Source: Candidatus Nitrotoga sp. M5 (GTDB lineage: Bacteria; Pseudomonadota; Gammaproteobacteria; Burkholderiales; Gallionellaceae). Taken from it: a stretch of DNA of 64,000 nucleotides. The notes under the pieces are model-generated. The model did not search any database. It was not told where the DNA came from and saw only the letters and a list, made by a program, of their open reading frames with translations. Of this stretch, positions 48,959-58,033 are shown piece by piece (the stretch's first letter is position 1; each line of letters opens with the position of its first letter). The position numbers and the translations under genes were made by a program. Location: assembly GCF_927904885.1 (NCBI RefSeq), contig NZ_CAKMNW010000008.1:49524-113523 (forward strand). Reading direction: 5' to 3'.

Positions 48959-49997
48959 TGCTTAAGTTCCTTTAAAAAATTAATAGAAACTGACCCTAAG
49001 TCAGCCATTATTTGGAAAGCAATATTTATGCCATAATTAAATATATATAAATAAACAATATCTTATAGATCAAAGAGACGTGATTAACTGAAATTGAACA
49101 TAATCATGTCGTTTACAGGGGACACTTTCTTATCAATACCAGTAACATATTGAATATATATTAGATTTCAGGTCTTCGATCAGAGACAGATAATTTTTGA
49201 TCTAATAAAGTCTGGGATCATAAAACTGCTTCATCCGGCAAGTGCGATGACAAAAGCAATTGGATGAAAGTGACTTAAGATTGAATTGTCTCTGGATTTT
49301 AACCATGAGACATTTTCAATGTGTACAACAGTGTGCTGTATTAAACCTTTGGCGTATTTAATGATTTTGTCAAAGCACTCGTTTTATTCCGAGCTCTATA
49401 ACTGTTCAAACACAATAGGACGCATTGCGGAAGTGGTGTTCGGTTTGACGAAGTCATGATCTGCATTGCAGAGGCAAGCCTATAAATCGTTTTTGCACCG
49501 TGCCGTTTGGTTAACGAGCAGCATCAATCGATACTGCCATTCAACGAATACAAGGCACCAACAATAAAATTAAAATTTTGCACAAAATGTGCCTATATCT
49601 TCAGGGATATTAATTATCTAAACTAAAAATAATTACGCCGCATGAGGCCAAGTATGATCTGGCCGGCTCATCACATAAGTTCGCACTTTCCGGATGAATC
49701 TATAAATTTTAAAGGCACTCTTTATAGATCCGATCCGAACACCACCACCAAATTAATACATTTTTCTATTTTAAATAGAATATTAAAATGTTGCATTGTG
49801 CTTTCTACGTTAGCACGCCACATGCTAAATTTACTTAACTTATCAGCCCAATTCAGCCCCTCTCACCACTTTCACCGCTTTCACCGCTTTACAACAAAAC
49901 TATAAGGGCTTCGCCAATCAGGAGAAGTGGGCGACGTGCCCGCGCACCTTTGATAAGTGCATTTCTAATTGGCGCAAGACAATAATTCTCATGTCTT
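48959..49997. other. Long intergenic region, nothing recognised
   Basis: About 1 kb of AT-rich sequence. A plus-strand frame at 49642-49905 has no motif. No mobile-element relic could be named. Confidence 0.4.
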
Positions 49998-51287
49998 TTA
50001 ATCCGTGGCAGTTTGGTCGGATGGGCAAAGTATATCTACTACCCTGTTTAGCGGAGATATTTCGAACGGGGCCGGAGACCAAGGTGGCACACACTTATCA
50101 CCCCCCCAAATTTGATAGTCATCCGTTAAGGTGTACAGAAAGGCGACAATAGCCATTTCCTCTTCGTTGCTTAGCCCCAGATCACCCAGCTCTTCACGAT
50201 TCATATTTTGCTTAATTTCTGGCTCAGGCCAACCTGATTTACCAAATCCTGGATCATTGTTGTCGATTGCTACACCCAAGGTGTCGCGGGTATTATAAAA
50301 ATGCACAAGTTGTTCTAGCGTGTCCAAAACGCCGTTATGACCATAAGGGGGCGTCAGTGCAATATTTCTCAGCGTCATAACTTTGAACTTACCAAGCTCA
50401 TTGCCTTCTGGGTCTGTAGCTGCAATATCGCTACGGCCGCCAAGCCCAAGGTCCGGCTTTGGATTATTCGGAATTCTTACATTACGTGGCAAACCGATGT
50501 TGTCATAAGTAAAATCGGTAAACAGCGGCAGCATTAATTCGCCACTTTCGTTACGGGTAGGCTCGCTGGTATGACAGGCGGCGCAGTTGCCTTTATTTAC
50601 GTCATTGAATAGCTTTAAACCTTTTTCTTCAATTGCAGTTAAAGTGGTTTGACCAGCCAAAACATAGTCGTATTTAGATGTAAACTTATTGAAAACAGCA
50701 GTTTTCTCAAATTCACTGATAGCTTTTGTTGCAAGATTGAAAACGAGATCAACTCTAGATTTAGCCACATCGATACCATATGCCTCCCAGAACAATTCAT
50801 TGTATCTTTCATCCTCCTTTATACGGTCAACCACAGCACTTTCGCTAGGCATTGCCATTTCGAGCGGATTCAATAAAGGCTCTCGAGCTTGCGCACTTAA
50901 ATCTTTCGCGCGCCCATTCAAGAATTGTCCTCCTACATACAAGCCTTCTTCCTTGTCCCAATGAAATAAAGGGCTAAATGCCGCATAGCCTGCGCTTGGG
51001 GTATTTAAAGAGCCCGTGGCATTTGGAATCGATCCTGCCGAAACGGCGGATCCTTCTTTCAAGTTATCTGGATCAACAAACCCTGAAACTGACCTGCTGG
51101 GAAAAATTTTACTGTCTGTTGGTTGCAGACTGTGACAAGTAGCACAAGATTGATTTTTGTTAAGAGACAAATTTTCATCCTGAAATAAAAGTTCGCCTAG
51201 TTTTTCTGCACTATTCAGCGAATCTCTGGCTTGGCAGTTAAAACTAACTAACATCAGTGCCGATAAAACAATACTTAGTGCTTTCAT
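49998..51287 (-). CDS. Di-heme cytochrome c peroxidase (CcpA/MauG family)
   Basis: 429 residues from ATG 51287 (AAGGGG upstream). Signal peptide MKALSIVLSALMLVSFNCQA. Two heme motifs, CATCH (48-52) and CAACH (235-239). The family's loop and distal features are present: SLNKNQSCATCHSLQP, LNTPSAGYAAFSPLFHWD, KVMTLRNIALTPPYGHNGVL. Members either reduce hydrogen peroxide or, like MauG, perform oxidative maturation. It is periplasmic. The neighbouring tetraheme cytochrome could be the electron donor, which is inference. Confidence 0.92.
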   Translation of the reverse strand: MKALSIVLSALMLVSFNCQARDSLNSAEKLGELLFQDENLSLNKNQSCATCHSLQPTDSKIFPSRSVSGFVDPDNLKEGSAVSAGSIPNATGSLNTPSAGYAAFSPLFHWDKEEGLYVGGQFLNGRAKDLSAQAREPLLNPLEMAMPSESAVVDRIKEDERYNELFWEAYGIDVAKSRVDLVFNLATKAISEFEKTAVFNKFTSKYDYVLAGQTTLTAIEEKGLKLFNDVNKGNCAACHTSEPTRNESGELMLPLFTDFTYDNIGLPRNVRIPNNPKPDLGLGGRSDIAATDPEGNELGKFKVMTLRNIALTPPYGHNGVLDTLEQLVHFYNTRDTLGVAIDNNDPGFGKSGWPEPEIKQNMNREELGDLGLSNEEEMAIVAFLYTLTDDYQIWGGDKCVPPWSPAPFEISPLNRVVDILCPSDQTATD

Positions 51288-51599
51288 GAGCACACCCCTT
51301 AAACATATAAAAATTACTTACGATATATACAATTATATCAGAACACGAACAGTTATCATAATGCTAACAATTACTATTTAGCATCAAAGAAAACCATAAA
51401 TGCTGACCATGTATATATTAAAATTAAAGCTGGTAGGCTGAATTAAATAGCATGGTAATTATATTCACAAGTTAAACACATGCGAGCAATGGGTCAAGTT
51501 GCTTTATAAATTAAAAAATCTGCAAACCTCCTCTACTTTAACTTCTAAGTTAAACATCCTTACCAAGGTACTGATCAAGCAACTTGACCCGTTATTATT
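51288..51599. other. Intergenic region with a 14-bp long-range inverted repeat
   Basis: No gene. It contains the repeat pair 51491-51504 and 51577-51590 and the small palindrome aacttctaagtt between them. Confidence 0.5.
51491..51590. repeat. 100-bp segment bounded by perfect 14-bp inverted repeats
   Basis: gggtcaagttgctt at 51491-51504 and its exact reverse complement aagcaacttgaccc at 51577-51590 bound a 72-bp AT-rich segment. The right arm ends next to where homology with the cytochrome paralogue stops (about 51600). It may be a small mobile element or a long stem. Confidence 0.6.
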
Positions 51600-52120
51600 T
51601 GACGTCAAAAAATCGCCGCGGTACAGAAAAAACCGGGCGAATCTAAATTAAGCGATAAACCGAGCCTTCATTAAGTGGCTTGTCCACATCATGAAAGAAC
51701 ATGCTTTGTGTGCCCCCAATTGCCTTGCCAACCTCTTTGATTTGATGGAAGGCGATATAGGAGAACTTCTAAATCTCTTTTCCTAACGCAGTTTCTAGCT
51801 CAGCGAAATGAGTGATATCCAAAATATTTCTATACTTTTGAATCATTCAGTTTCTTACTAAAACAATCAGCGATGGCCTCATTTTATTTTTTATCACAAC
51901 TAAATACTTGGAATATCTTTTGGATTTACCCCTTTGTACGTCTTTCTGACACTGGCAATCTTCTTGACCATGAGGCATCGAACCAGCCATCCCCTTTAAA
52001 GTTTGCTCCCACCCCACATCAGGGCGGGAGCTTTGAGATTAAACTGGGATTCGGTTTTCCTTTAAGCTTGTGGCAGATAGAGCATCGCTTTGGAACAAGT
52101 CGCTTTCCCTTCAAATAAAT
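51600..52120 (-). pseudogene. Decayed partial copy of the tetraheme cytochrome gene
   Basis: Minus-strand fragments align in order with residues about 45-215 of the next gene. PKRCSICHKLKGKP matches its first heme (QCSECHRTTGEGK). NLKAPALMWGG and GWLVRCLMVKKI match EIKAPDLMWAG and PWLISFLTGKED in a second frame. ILDITHFAELETALGKEI matches LDLSHFTELHAAFGRQL. AFHQIKEVGKAIGGTQSMFF matches GCHQIMDDGKKMGGPQSASF, with both heme Cys of the second site lost. SVPRRFFDV matches the end. Frameshifts and stops show it is dead. It is a tandem duplicate, downstream of the intact copy on the same strand. Confidence 0.85.
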
Positions 52121-52146
52121 AGTAATAACGAAATTTCAGCAAATTT

Positions 52147-53565
52147 TTAGTTCGAAAAACTCCTAATATAATGAATCAACTGCCATGCTTCTTCATCCTT
52201 AAGGTTTTTGAAGGCAGGCATGATGGTTCCCGGAGAACCCGTCTTGATGATGCCGAACATTTGCCCATCGGAAATGTCTTTCATTGTCTCAGAGCAGGTG
52301 AAATTTCGGGGCGCGGGATTGCTGCCTGACCCTGCGGGTCCCTTGCCATCCCCACGTTTCCCATGACAAAGCTCGCAGGTCATGGGCTTAGCCGTTTTAT
52401 GAAACAACGTCTCTCCCGCTTTCAAATTGGCGGGTGTCGCTTGCAGGGGGTTTTGCTTGCTCATGTATTCCGAGGAAACCGCCTTGGTATTGCGGTTTTG
52501 TGGACAATCTCCTGAGTTCTTCGTCCCCGCTGCTGCAACTACTTTTTCCCCACCTTTAAAAGTTTCCCTCATATAAGCGATGACATCAGCAACACCTTGA
52601 GATTTTAGAGTAAGACCCCAGTAAGGCATATAGTGTGATTTTCCAACCGCTTTACCGCCGTAATAGACTATGTTGTAGAGATAATCCAGAGGATATTGAT
52701 CCAGGGCCGTTTGAGCGTGAACAGCGGGTTTGGGATTCAGACCCGATGCCGCCGGCCCATCGCCTTTTCCATCAGGACCATGACATTGTGAGCAATACTC
52801 TTTATAAATGGTCTTCCCTCGACTGGTACTGGCGTTTTTAAAATATTCACTCTTCCAGGGCTCATAAAATTTAAAACTATCATCCCCTTCTGTCGCTATA
52901 AAACCTGAAATGTAATGAAGCCCAAGTTCGCTCACATCGGCCACAAATTCTCCACTATGAGGAACAAAATCAGGTGGATTGGAGTTGAAACGCAAGATCC
53001 AGTCCTTGTTCAAACGTTTCCCTACACCAACGAAGGACGCACTTTGCGGCCCACCCATTTTTTTCCCGTCGTCCATGATCTGGTGACATCCGGTACAGGA
53101 ATGTTCAATGAACAACTGCCTGCCGAAAGCAGCATGCAATTCTGTGAAATGAGACAGGTCGAGGGCGTCCTTCTTGACTCGCGGATCCATAAAATGTTTT
53201 TTAAAATAATCCGCCACCAATTCCGCGTCCGCTTCGGACAAGACTACGTGTTTCAAGGCCTTAGTCGACTCATCCCACCGGTAATTTTTTGGATAAATGT
53301 TATCTTCTTTACCCGTCAAGAAACTTATTAACCAGGGGCGTTTAAATTTGATTCCAGCCCACATTAAATCCGGCGCTTTGATCTCAAATCGGGATTTTCC
53401 CTCCCCAGTCGTTCTGTGGCATTCAGAGCATTGGTTTTTTATGATTTGTTTGGCTTTCTCTTCGCTACTGGCCGAAGCTAAACTGGGCGCAATTAAGAAA
53501 AATAAACAGAAATGAAAAAAAACCCCTGCTATATTTTTTCTAATTTTACTTGATCGTTGAAGCAT
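52147..53565 (-). CDS. Exported tetraheme c-type cytochrome
   Basis: 472 residues; ATG 53565 after TAAGGAG. Signal peptide about 1-32 (FFHFCLFFLIAPSLASA). Four heme motifs: CSECH (46-50), CTGCH (157-161), CSQCH (258-262) and CELCH (397-401). The sequence suggests repeated cytochrome c class I-like units: GKRGDGKGPAGSG and GPDGKGDGPAASG are similar. Met or His ligands such as KTGSPGTIMPAFKNL and YMPYWGLT are plausible axial sites. Likely a periplasmic electron carrier; partner unknown. The family is not one I can name. It is near the diheme peroxidase gene. Confidence 0.85.
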   Translation of the reverse strand: MLQRSSKIRKNIAGVFFHFCLFFLIAPSLASASSEEKAKQIIKNQCSECHRTTGEGKSRFEIKAPDLMWAGIKFKRPWLISFLTGKEDNIYPKNYRWDESTKALKHVVLSEADAELVADYFKKHFMDPRVKKDALDLSHFTELHAAFGRQLFIEHSCTGCHQIMDDGKKMGGPQSASFVGVGKRLNKDWILRFNSNPPDFVPHSGEFVADVSELGLHYISGFIATEGDDSFKFYEPWKSEYFKNASTSRGKTIYKEYCSQCHGPDGKGDGPAASGLNPKPAVHAQTALDQYPLDYLYNIVYYGGKAVGKSHYMPYWGLTLKSQGVADVIAYMRETFKGGEKVVAAAGTKNSGDCPQNRNTKAVSSEYMSKQNPLQATPANLKAGETLFHKTAKPMTCELCHGKRGDGKGPAGSGSNPAPRNFTCSETMKDISDGQMFGIIKTGSPGTIMPAFKNLKDEEAWQLIHYIRSFSN

Positions 53566-53659
53566 AATATTTACTCCTTATATTTAAGTACTTCACTCCG
53601 CGTCTGAAAAAATTTCATCTCTCGTTATTTATTTCTTAAATCCCCGTGGCTTACCTCCA

Positions 53660-54004
53660 TCAGATTTTTTCTGGCTCTTGAGCCAAGTAGAACTTAAAAA
53701 CTAAGCCTCTTTTCAAACTGCGGTAGAAAAATTTTCGGCTCATAATTAGGCCGCTCAGCAGGTAACTGCGCCTTATGGCCTTAAAAATATTATGGTCATT
53801 TAAATGATGTCCCTCAGCAACCCGTATGTCAAGTTTCGCCCCGTTTTCTACCTTACCTTTTTTGTGGCGCACAGATCCGTCCACCGCACGATACGGATCA
53901 TCATGTCCATGACATGTATCGTGTCGTGTCGGCTTGCGGTATTGTTCAATTCCAATTTCGAATTTCACCGACATGCCAAGGACTATTGTTTCATTTCTGC
54001 CCAC
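53660..54004 (-). CDS. Hypothetical frame, possible fragment (114 aa)
   Basis: GTG 54004 opens 114 residues; an internal ATG (MSVKFEIGIEQYRKPTRHD) is an alternative start. RHDTCHGHDDPYRAVDGSVR and KLDIRVAEGHHLNDHNIF look like ordered protein, with many His and Asp, but I cannot assign a family. No good ribosome site. It may be a piece of a larger decayed gene. Confidence 0.3.
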   Translation of the reverse strand: MGRNETIVLGMSVKFEIGIEQYRKPTRHDTCHGHDDPYRAVDGSVRHKKGKVENGAKLDIRVAEGHHLNDHNIFKAIRRSYLLSGLIMSRKFFYRSLKRGLVFKFYLAQEPEKI

Positions 54005-54085
54005 CCTGTTTACCTAACTACAGCTATGACGCGCAACCTGCAAGATCTGTTGTCTTAACCAGCATCGCTTTAAGTACGCCATTGG

Positions 54086-54223
54086 CTAAATGGATTGGAG
54101 AGTGTTGGTATCGGCTTTGAAACTGGCAATCGAGGCTAGTAACTTGTCGATGGCTACGTCGGCGCTGCCACTACCGGGAGTATCATAGCCATCCGGAATA
54201 GGCTGGGTCAGACCATGGCCCAT
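54086..54223 (-). pseudogene. Hypothetical 45-aa frame, likely gene remnant
   Basis: MGHGLTQPIPDGYDTPGSGS, then ADVAIDKLLASIASFKADTN to a TAG. The text upstream in another frame (AIQALGGKPTFAILK) reads as if joined to it before a frameshift. Composition is protein-like. Family unknown. Confidence 0.3.
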
Positions 54224-54579
54224 TTCGCTTTAAAATCGCGAAGGTCGGCTTACCGCCCAGCGCTTGAATGGCAGAGCTATTGCTTTACGGGATGCCTGTC
54301 ATTAAAGTTCTGAGCGTTGTGATAGAAAACATGGACGACGCTCCATTGATCGGAGGTGTCCTGAGTTTTGGACGAATTAAATTGCGCAAGTCTACTGTGC
54401 GGTCCAGAGTCAAAAATAGATTTCTGACGAGAATGCTGTACTACATCGTCCTCCAATCCCGCCACTGCTGATCGCCGATCGAATCGAGAATTAAATTGAT
54501 TCAATGCGCTCTGCGTCGATGAAACCTTAGCACGGAGCTTGCCCAACGTGGCATTTCCAGTTCGTTCCAGGCTCGGCGG

Positions 54580-55869
54580 TCAGCGATTGACCCAAGCTGA
54601 TTCAACGCGGTTGCGCCCACCCAATTTGGCCTTGTACATCGCCTCATCGGCAGCTTTGAACAGGGTCGTAAAATCCACCACCATATCCTTGGGCACTGTG
54701 GCCAAACCGATACTGGCAGTAACAAAAATTCCCTCAGGCAACCTGACCTCAATGCTCTTGCGCAGGTTTTCGGCGAAGCCGATGGCGTTGGTCTGGTCAC
54801 GGCTTATTAGCGTGACACAAAATTCTTCGCCACCCACCCGTGCAGCAATGTCCCCACTCAAACAATGCTCATGTAGCACCTGGGCCGTTTCAAACAAGAC
54901 AGTGTCGCCTACGTCATGGCCCTTGGTGTCGTTAACTCTCTTGAAGTGATCCAAGTCCAGCAGCAAAAAACTGACCGGGATGCCATGCTGCATCGCCTTA
55001 GTCATCCGCTGGGAGCCGACCTCTGACATATAGTGCCGATTAAACAAACCAGTGAGTTGGTCTGTTAGCGCCAGATGGCGCAGATAATCACGTTGCGCCT
55101 CAACTTGCTCAAACAATTGCTTCTGTTTGAGCAAATTATGTACCCGAACTTCAAGCTCCTTGGAGGCGACTGGTTTTGCTACGAAGTCGTTGGCACCATA
55201 GCTAATAACGTCAAGCTGGCGCTCTTTACTGATGGAACCGGAAACAGCAAGAAACGGTACACGGCAGTAGGGTTCGTCCAGCTGCCTGATGGCCCGCACC
55301 AAGCCAAGCCCGGTGAGGTCTCCTTTGAGTTGAACATCTGAAATAACGATGTCGAATTTTCGTTTCCTGAAGAGATCAAAAGCGTCTTCGGCGCTCGCCA
55401 GTGTTGTCACCGTAAGGCCCATGCCGCGTAATACTTCACCAAAAAAATTGGCCATCATCGGACTATCTTCGACCAACAGTGCCATTCCGGTTAACGTTTC
55501 TGTCGACCGGCTATCCTTTTCGAATTCGGTGATATAGTCAGCGAGCGCACTAAGATTAGATTTGTGAAATATCTGAGTGATGCCGGCTTCCTTGGCATCT
55601 GTTTCAAGATTAGGATCATCTGACCCAGTGAGCATTAAAACCGGGATGTTATGTCCAGAAGGATGCTGCCTGATTTCCTTGCACAACTCCAATCCGGATC
55701 CATCGGGCAGTACGCCTTCGACACAGACGATGTCTATTTCGCCCGCCACGATAAACGTCCGCGCAGCCTGAACTGAATGGACAAAAGTAAGCTGTTTTGA
55801 AAGAAACAACAAATGCCGGTGGATAGTATTTTGCGAAAACTTTGAAGAAACCAACATTAAGGCTCTCAT
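54580..55869 (-). CDS. Diguanylate cyclase with two receiver domains (REC-REC-GGDEF)
   Basis: 429 residues, PleD-like order. The first REC (about 1-118) has Glu where the phospho-Asp should be (DIVCVEGVLPDGSG), so it is probably not phosphorylated. The second REC (about 128-245) has an acceptor Asp (FDIVISDVQLKG) and C-terminal KPV. The GGDEF domain (about 262-427) reads RVGGEEFCVTL; the RxxD inhibitory site is lost (LSGD). It likely makes c-di-GMP on phosphorylation of the second receiver. Single gene, with no kinase beside it. Confidence 0.93.
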   Translation of the reverse strand: MRALMLVSSKFSQNTIHRHLLFLSKQLTFVHSVQAARTFIVAGEIDIVCVEGVLPDGSGLELCKEIRQHPSGHNIPVLMLTGSDDPNLETDAKEAGITQIFHKSNLSALADYITEFEKDSRSTETLTGMALLVEDSPMMANFFGEVLRGMGLTVTTLASAEDAFDLFRKRKFDIVISDVQLKGDLTGLGLVRAIRQLDEPYCRVPFLAVSGSISKERQLDVISYGANDFVAKPVASKELEVRVHNLLKQKQLFEQVEAQRDYLRHLALTDQLTGLFNRHYMSEVGSQRMTKAMQHGIPVSFLLLDLDHFKRVNDTKGHDVGDTVLFETAQVLHEHCLSGDIAARVGGEEFCVTLISRDQTNAIGFAENLRKSIEVRLPEGIFVTASIGLATVPKDMVVDFTTLFKAADEAMYKAKLGGRNRVESAWVNR

Positions 55870-56092
55870 TGCTCATCTTTTTAAAAAAACATTTATTTTA
55901 ATTTAGCACAAAATCAATAGCTACCAATGAAATCATTTTTTTCTACTCCGATGCCGTTATGACGCATAACTCGAGCAAACAGACTGTCAGACTTCCACCC
56001 ATTTAAAAATTAAATTTTGCATGTACCCGCTTGCCTGCGCGCCTCTTTTGGTCGAAATACGACGTTGCTCGAAAAAATTATCGCTTGTCTAC
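55870..56092. other. Divergent promoter region
   Basis: 222 nt between the divergent GGEEF gene and the Cus operon. It holds the start sites for both directions. No operator could be named. Confidence 0.35.
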
Positions 56093-56482
56093 ATGAATCA
56101 ATTGACTATTACCACGAACTCTGCAACAGTTACCGCTATGTCAATAACCACATCCAGGCTGATTGCATTGTTCATGCTGCTGTGGCTGCCGCTTTCCATC
56201 GGTAGCGCACTGTCCGCCTCGTTTGCCATGCAGATGCAACCTGGCAGCTGCCATGAGTCCATGGTAATGTCGCAACACGACAATCAAGCCGCGAATACTG
56301 ATACTTCTGCTCCTTGCGCGGCTTGCGGTGTCTGCCTACTGGTTTGCCACAATTTCGTGGTTTTTCAGTCTAACCTTGACCCCTTGGTCACCACAACCAA
56401 GCAACTCATTAGATTCACACTTGAGATTTTTATCTCTCACGTTTCTGCCCCGCTACTTCACCCTCCATCTACCCGCGCCTGA
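56093..56482 (+). CDS. Small exported Cys/Met/His-containing protein upstream of cus genes
   Basis: 129 residues from ATG 56093. A hydrophobic stretch at about 21-45 (LIALFMLLWLPLSIGSALSA) is followed by MQMQPGSCHESMVMSQHDNQ and the motif CAACGVCLLVCH. Such small metal-rich proteins often precede copper RND operons, resembling DUF2946-type proteins. Placement and Met/His/Cys content suggest copper or silver binding; that is inference. An upstream ATG at 56021 is less likely because the added residues are not hydrophobic in a signal pattern. Confidence 0.6.
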   Translation: MNQLTITTNSATVTAMSITTSRLIALFMLLWLPLSIGSALSASFAMQMQPGSCHESMVMSQHDNQAANTDTSAPCAACGVCLLVCHNFVVFQSNLDPLVTTTKQLIRFTLEIFISHVSAPLLHPPSTRA

Positions 56483-56707
56483 CGCGGGACAAATCCGTCT
56501 GTTGTTTTCATAAGCCGGTTCTCCTCCCGCGCTGTTCGGTGCCGCGACTGTACGTCGTTTTTTTTCGTGCATCGCCAAGCACTTCGTCCCCCTAAATTCA
56601 TTCAGCAAAGTATTTAGTCTCGCGCATTGCGTCACATAAATAATCACGAGTCGGCTATGCGTCAGTCGTTGATCACCGCGACTGACGCACTAAAGGGAGG
56701 AAACAGA

Positions 56708-58033
56708 ATGCAAAACTTGATCAAAAATTTTCTTCGTGCCTGGTTGCTGGCCTCTTTGCTAGCGCAGATTGGGCTGGCAGCAGCGGAAGACTCATTACTG
56801 CTGGAAGATGCAGTAACACTCGCTGTGGCGGGTAATTCCGGCCTGGCAAAAATTGGCGCCCGAGCGCGGGCGTTGGCCGAGGTGCCGTCACAGGTTGGCA
56901 CGCTTCCTGATCCAACACTGTCACTGAATGCACTCAATTTGCCGACGGATACATTTTCGCGCTCGCAGGAAGCAATGACACAGATGCAGATCGGCATTGC
57001 CCAAACATTGCCCTTTCCGGGTAAATTGGGCTTGCGTGAAGAAGCGGCACAGTTTGATGCCGCAGCTGCAGAATGGGACACCCTGGAAACCCGGCTTGTG
57101 GTTATCCGTAATGTCCGCATGACATGGTGGAACCTGTTTTATCTGGATCGGGCAATTTTTATTGCTCGACAAAATCAAGTCCTGCTACGCCAATTCGTCA
57201 AGATCGCAGAAATAAAATATAAGACCGGCCAAGGCCTGCAATCTGATGTACTGCTGGCTCAGGTGGAGCTGTCCAAATTATTGGATGTTGAAATCAGTTT
57301 GCAAGCATCGCGTCGAGGTCAGGCTGCGCAAATGAACGCACTGCTTAACCGGCCCGCAAACATGCAGGTGAAATTACCACAGGAGGCGAATGAATTATTG
57401 CCCGATTATCCTGACATAGCACCATTGCGCAAGCTGGCTCTTGATACCCGGCCGACGCTATCTGCGCAGCGTAGTCAACTGGATGCGGCGCATACACGCG
57501 TAAATTTGGCCGAAAAAGATTATTACCCGGATTTCAAGCTGGGTGCGGCGTATGGTGCACGCAATGGCAGTAACCCTAATGGCAGCGCACGAGCCGATTT
57601 CACCAGCATCATGTTCAGCATGAATCTACCGATTTACACTGGGAAAAAACAAGATCGGGCGTTGGCTCAACGCAAAGCCGAAGTGGTCAAGGAAAAATTC
57701 AGTCTGGAAGACCGAGTGGTGCAGGTGGACACAGAGATCGAGCAGGCCCTGGCCGATTATCGCGCCGGCCATGATCAGGCATCATTGTTTAAAACCGGTA
57801 TTATTCCGCAGGCAAGCATGACGGTGTCATCCATGCTGGCAGCCTATCAGGTGAACAAGGTAGATTTCTTAAATCTCGTGCGTTCGCAGATCACACTTTA
57901 CAACTATGAAACACAATACTGGAAAGCATTAAGTTCAGGCTGGCAGGCTTGGGCAAGGCTGGAGGCCGCAGTCGGCACGACGATACCTCGCAATTATGCC
58001 CTCAAAACGGACCAGGGGAGGGCTCATGAATAG
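56708..58033 (+). CDS. cusC: TolC-family outer-membrane efflux protein (CusC/CzcC-like)
   Basis: 441 residues from ATG 56708, chosen for GGGAGG at 56696-56701 and the signal sequence MQNLIKNFLRAWLLASLLAQ. Two repeats of the outer membrane efflux fold with long helices are visible, including VGTLPDPTLSL, LPFPGKLGLR and NLAEKDYYPDFKLGAAYG. It forms the outer-membrane duct of a tripartite pump with the next two genes. It lacks the lipoprotein Cys of E. coli CusC. Its last 8 nt overlap cusB. Confidence 0.9.
   Translation: MQNLIKNFLRAWLLASLLAQIGLAAAEDSLLLEDAVTLAVAGNSGLAKIGARARALAEVPSQVGTLPDPTLSLNALNLPTDTFSRSQEAMTQMQIGIAQTLPFPGKLGLREEAAQFDAAAAEWDTLETRLVVIRNVRMTWWNLFYLDRAIFIARQNQVLLRQFVKIAEIKYKTGQGLQSDVLLAQVELSKLLDVEISLQASRRGQAAQMNALLNRPANMQVKLPQEANELLPDYPDIAPLRKLALDTRPTLSAQRSQLDAAHTRVNLAEKDYYPDFKLGAAYGARNGSNPNGSARADFTSIMFSMNLPIYTGKKQDRALAQRKAEVVKEKFSLEDRVVQVDTEIEQALADYRAGHDQASLFKTGIIPQASMTVSSMLAAYQVNKVDFLNLVRSQITLYNYETQYWKALSSGWQAWARLEAAVGTTIPRNYALKTDQGRAHE

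Larger units (their letters stand above)
53566..54579. other. Region of decayed or unassigned short frames
   Basis: No confident gene. Two minus-strand frames (53660-54004 and 54086-54223) read like protein fragments and are listed separately. Other frames here have no recognisable motif. Confidence 0.4.

Noticed and set aside
49642..49905. Plus-strand frame of 87 aa
   Set aside because: Low-complexity C-terminus (HFHRFHRF) from short tandem repeats and no ribosome site.
53660..54004. Assigning the 114-aa frame to a nitrite or molybdopterin oxidoreductase
   Set aside because: The CHGHDD and HHLNDHN texture hints at an enzyme, but I could not match a family with any certainty.
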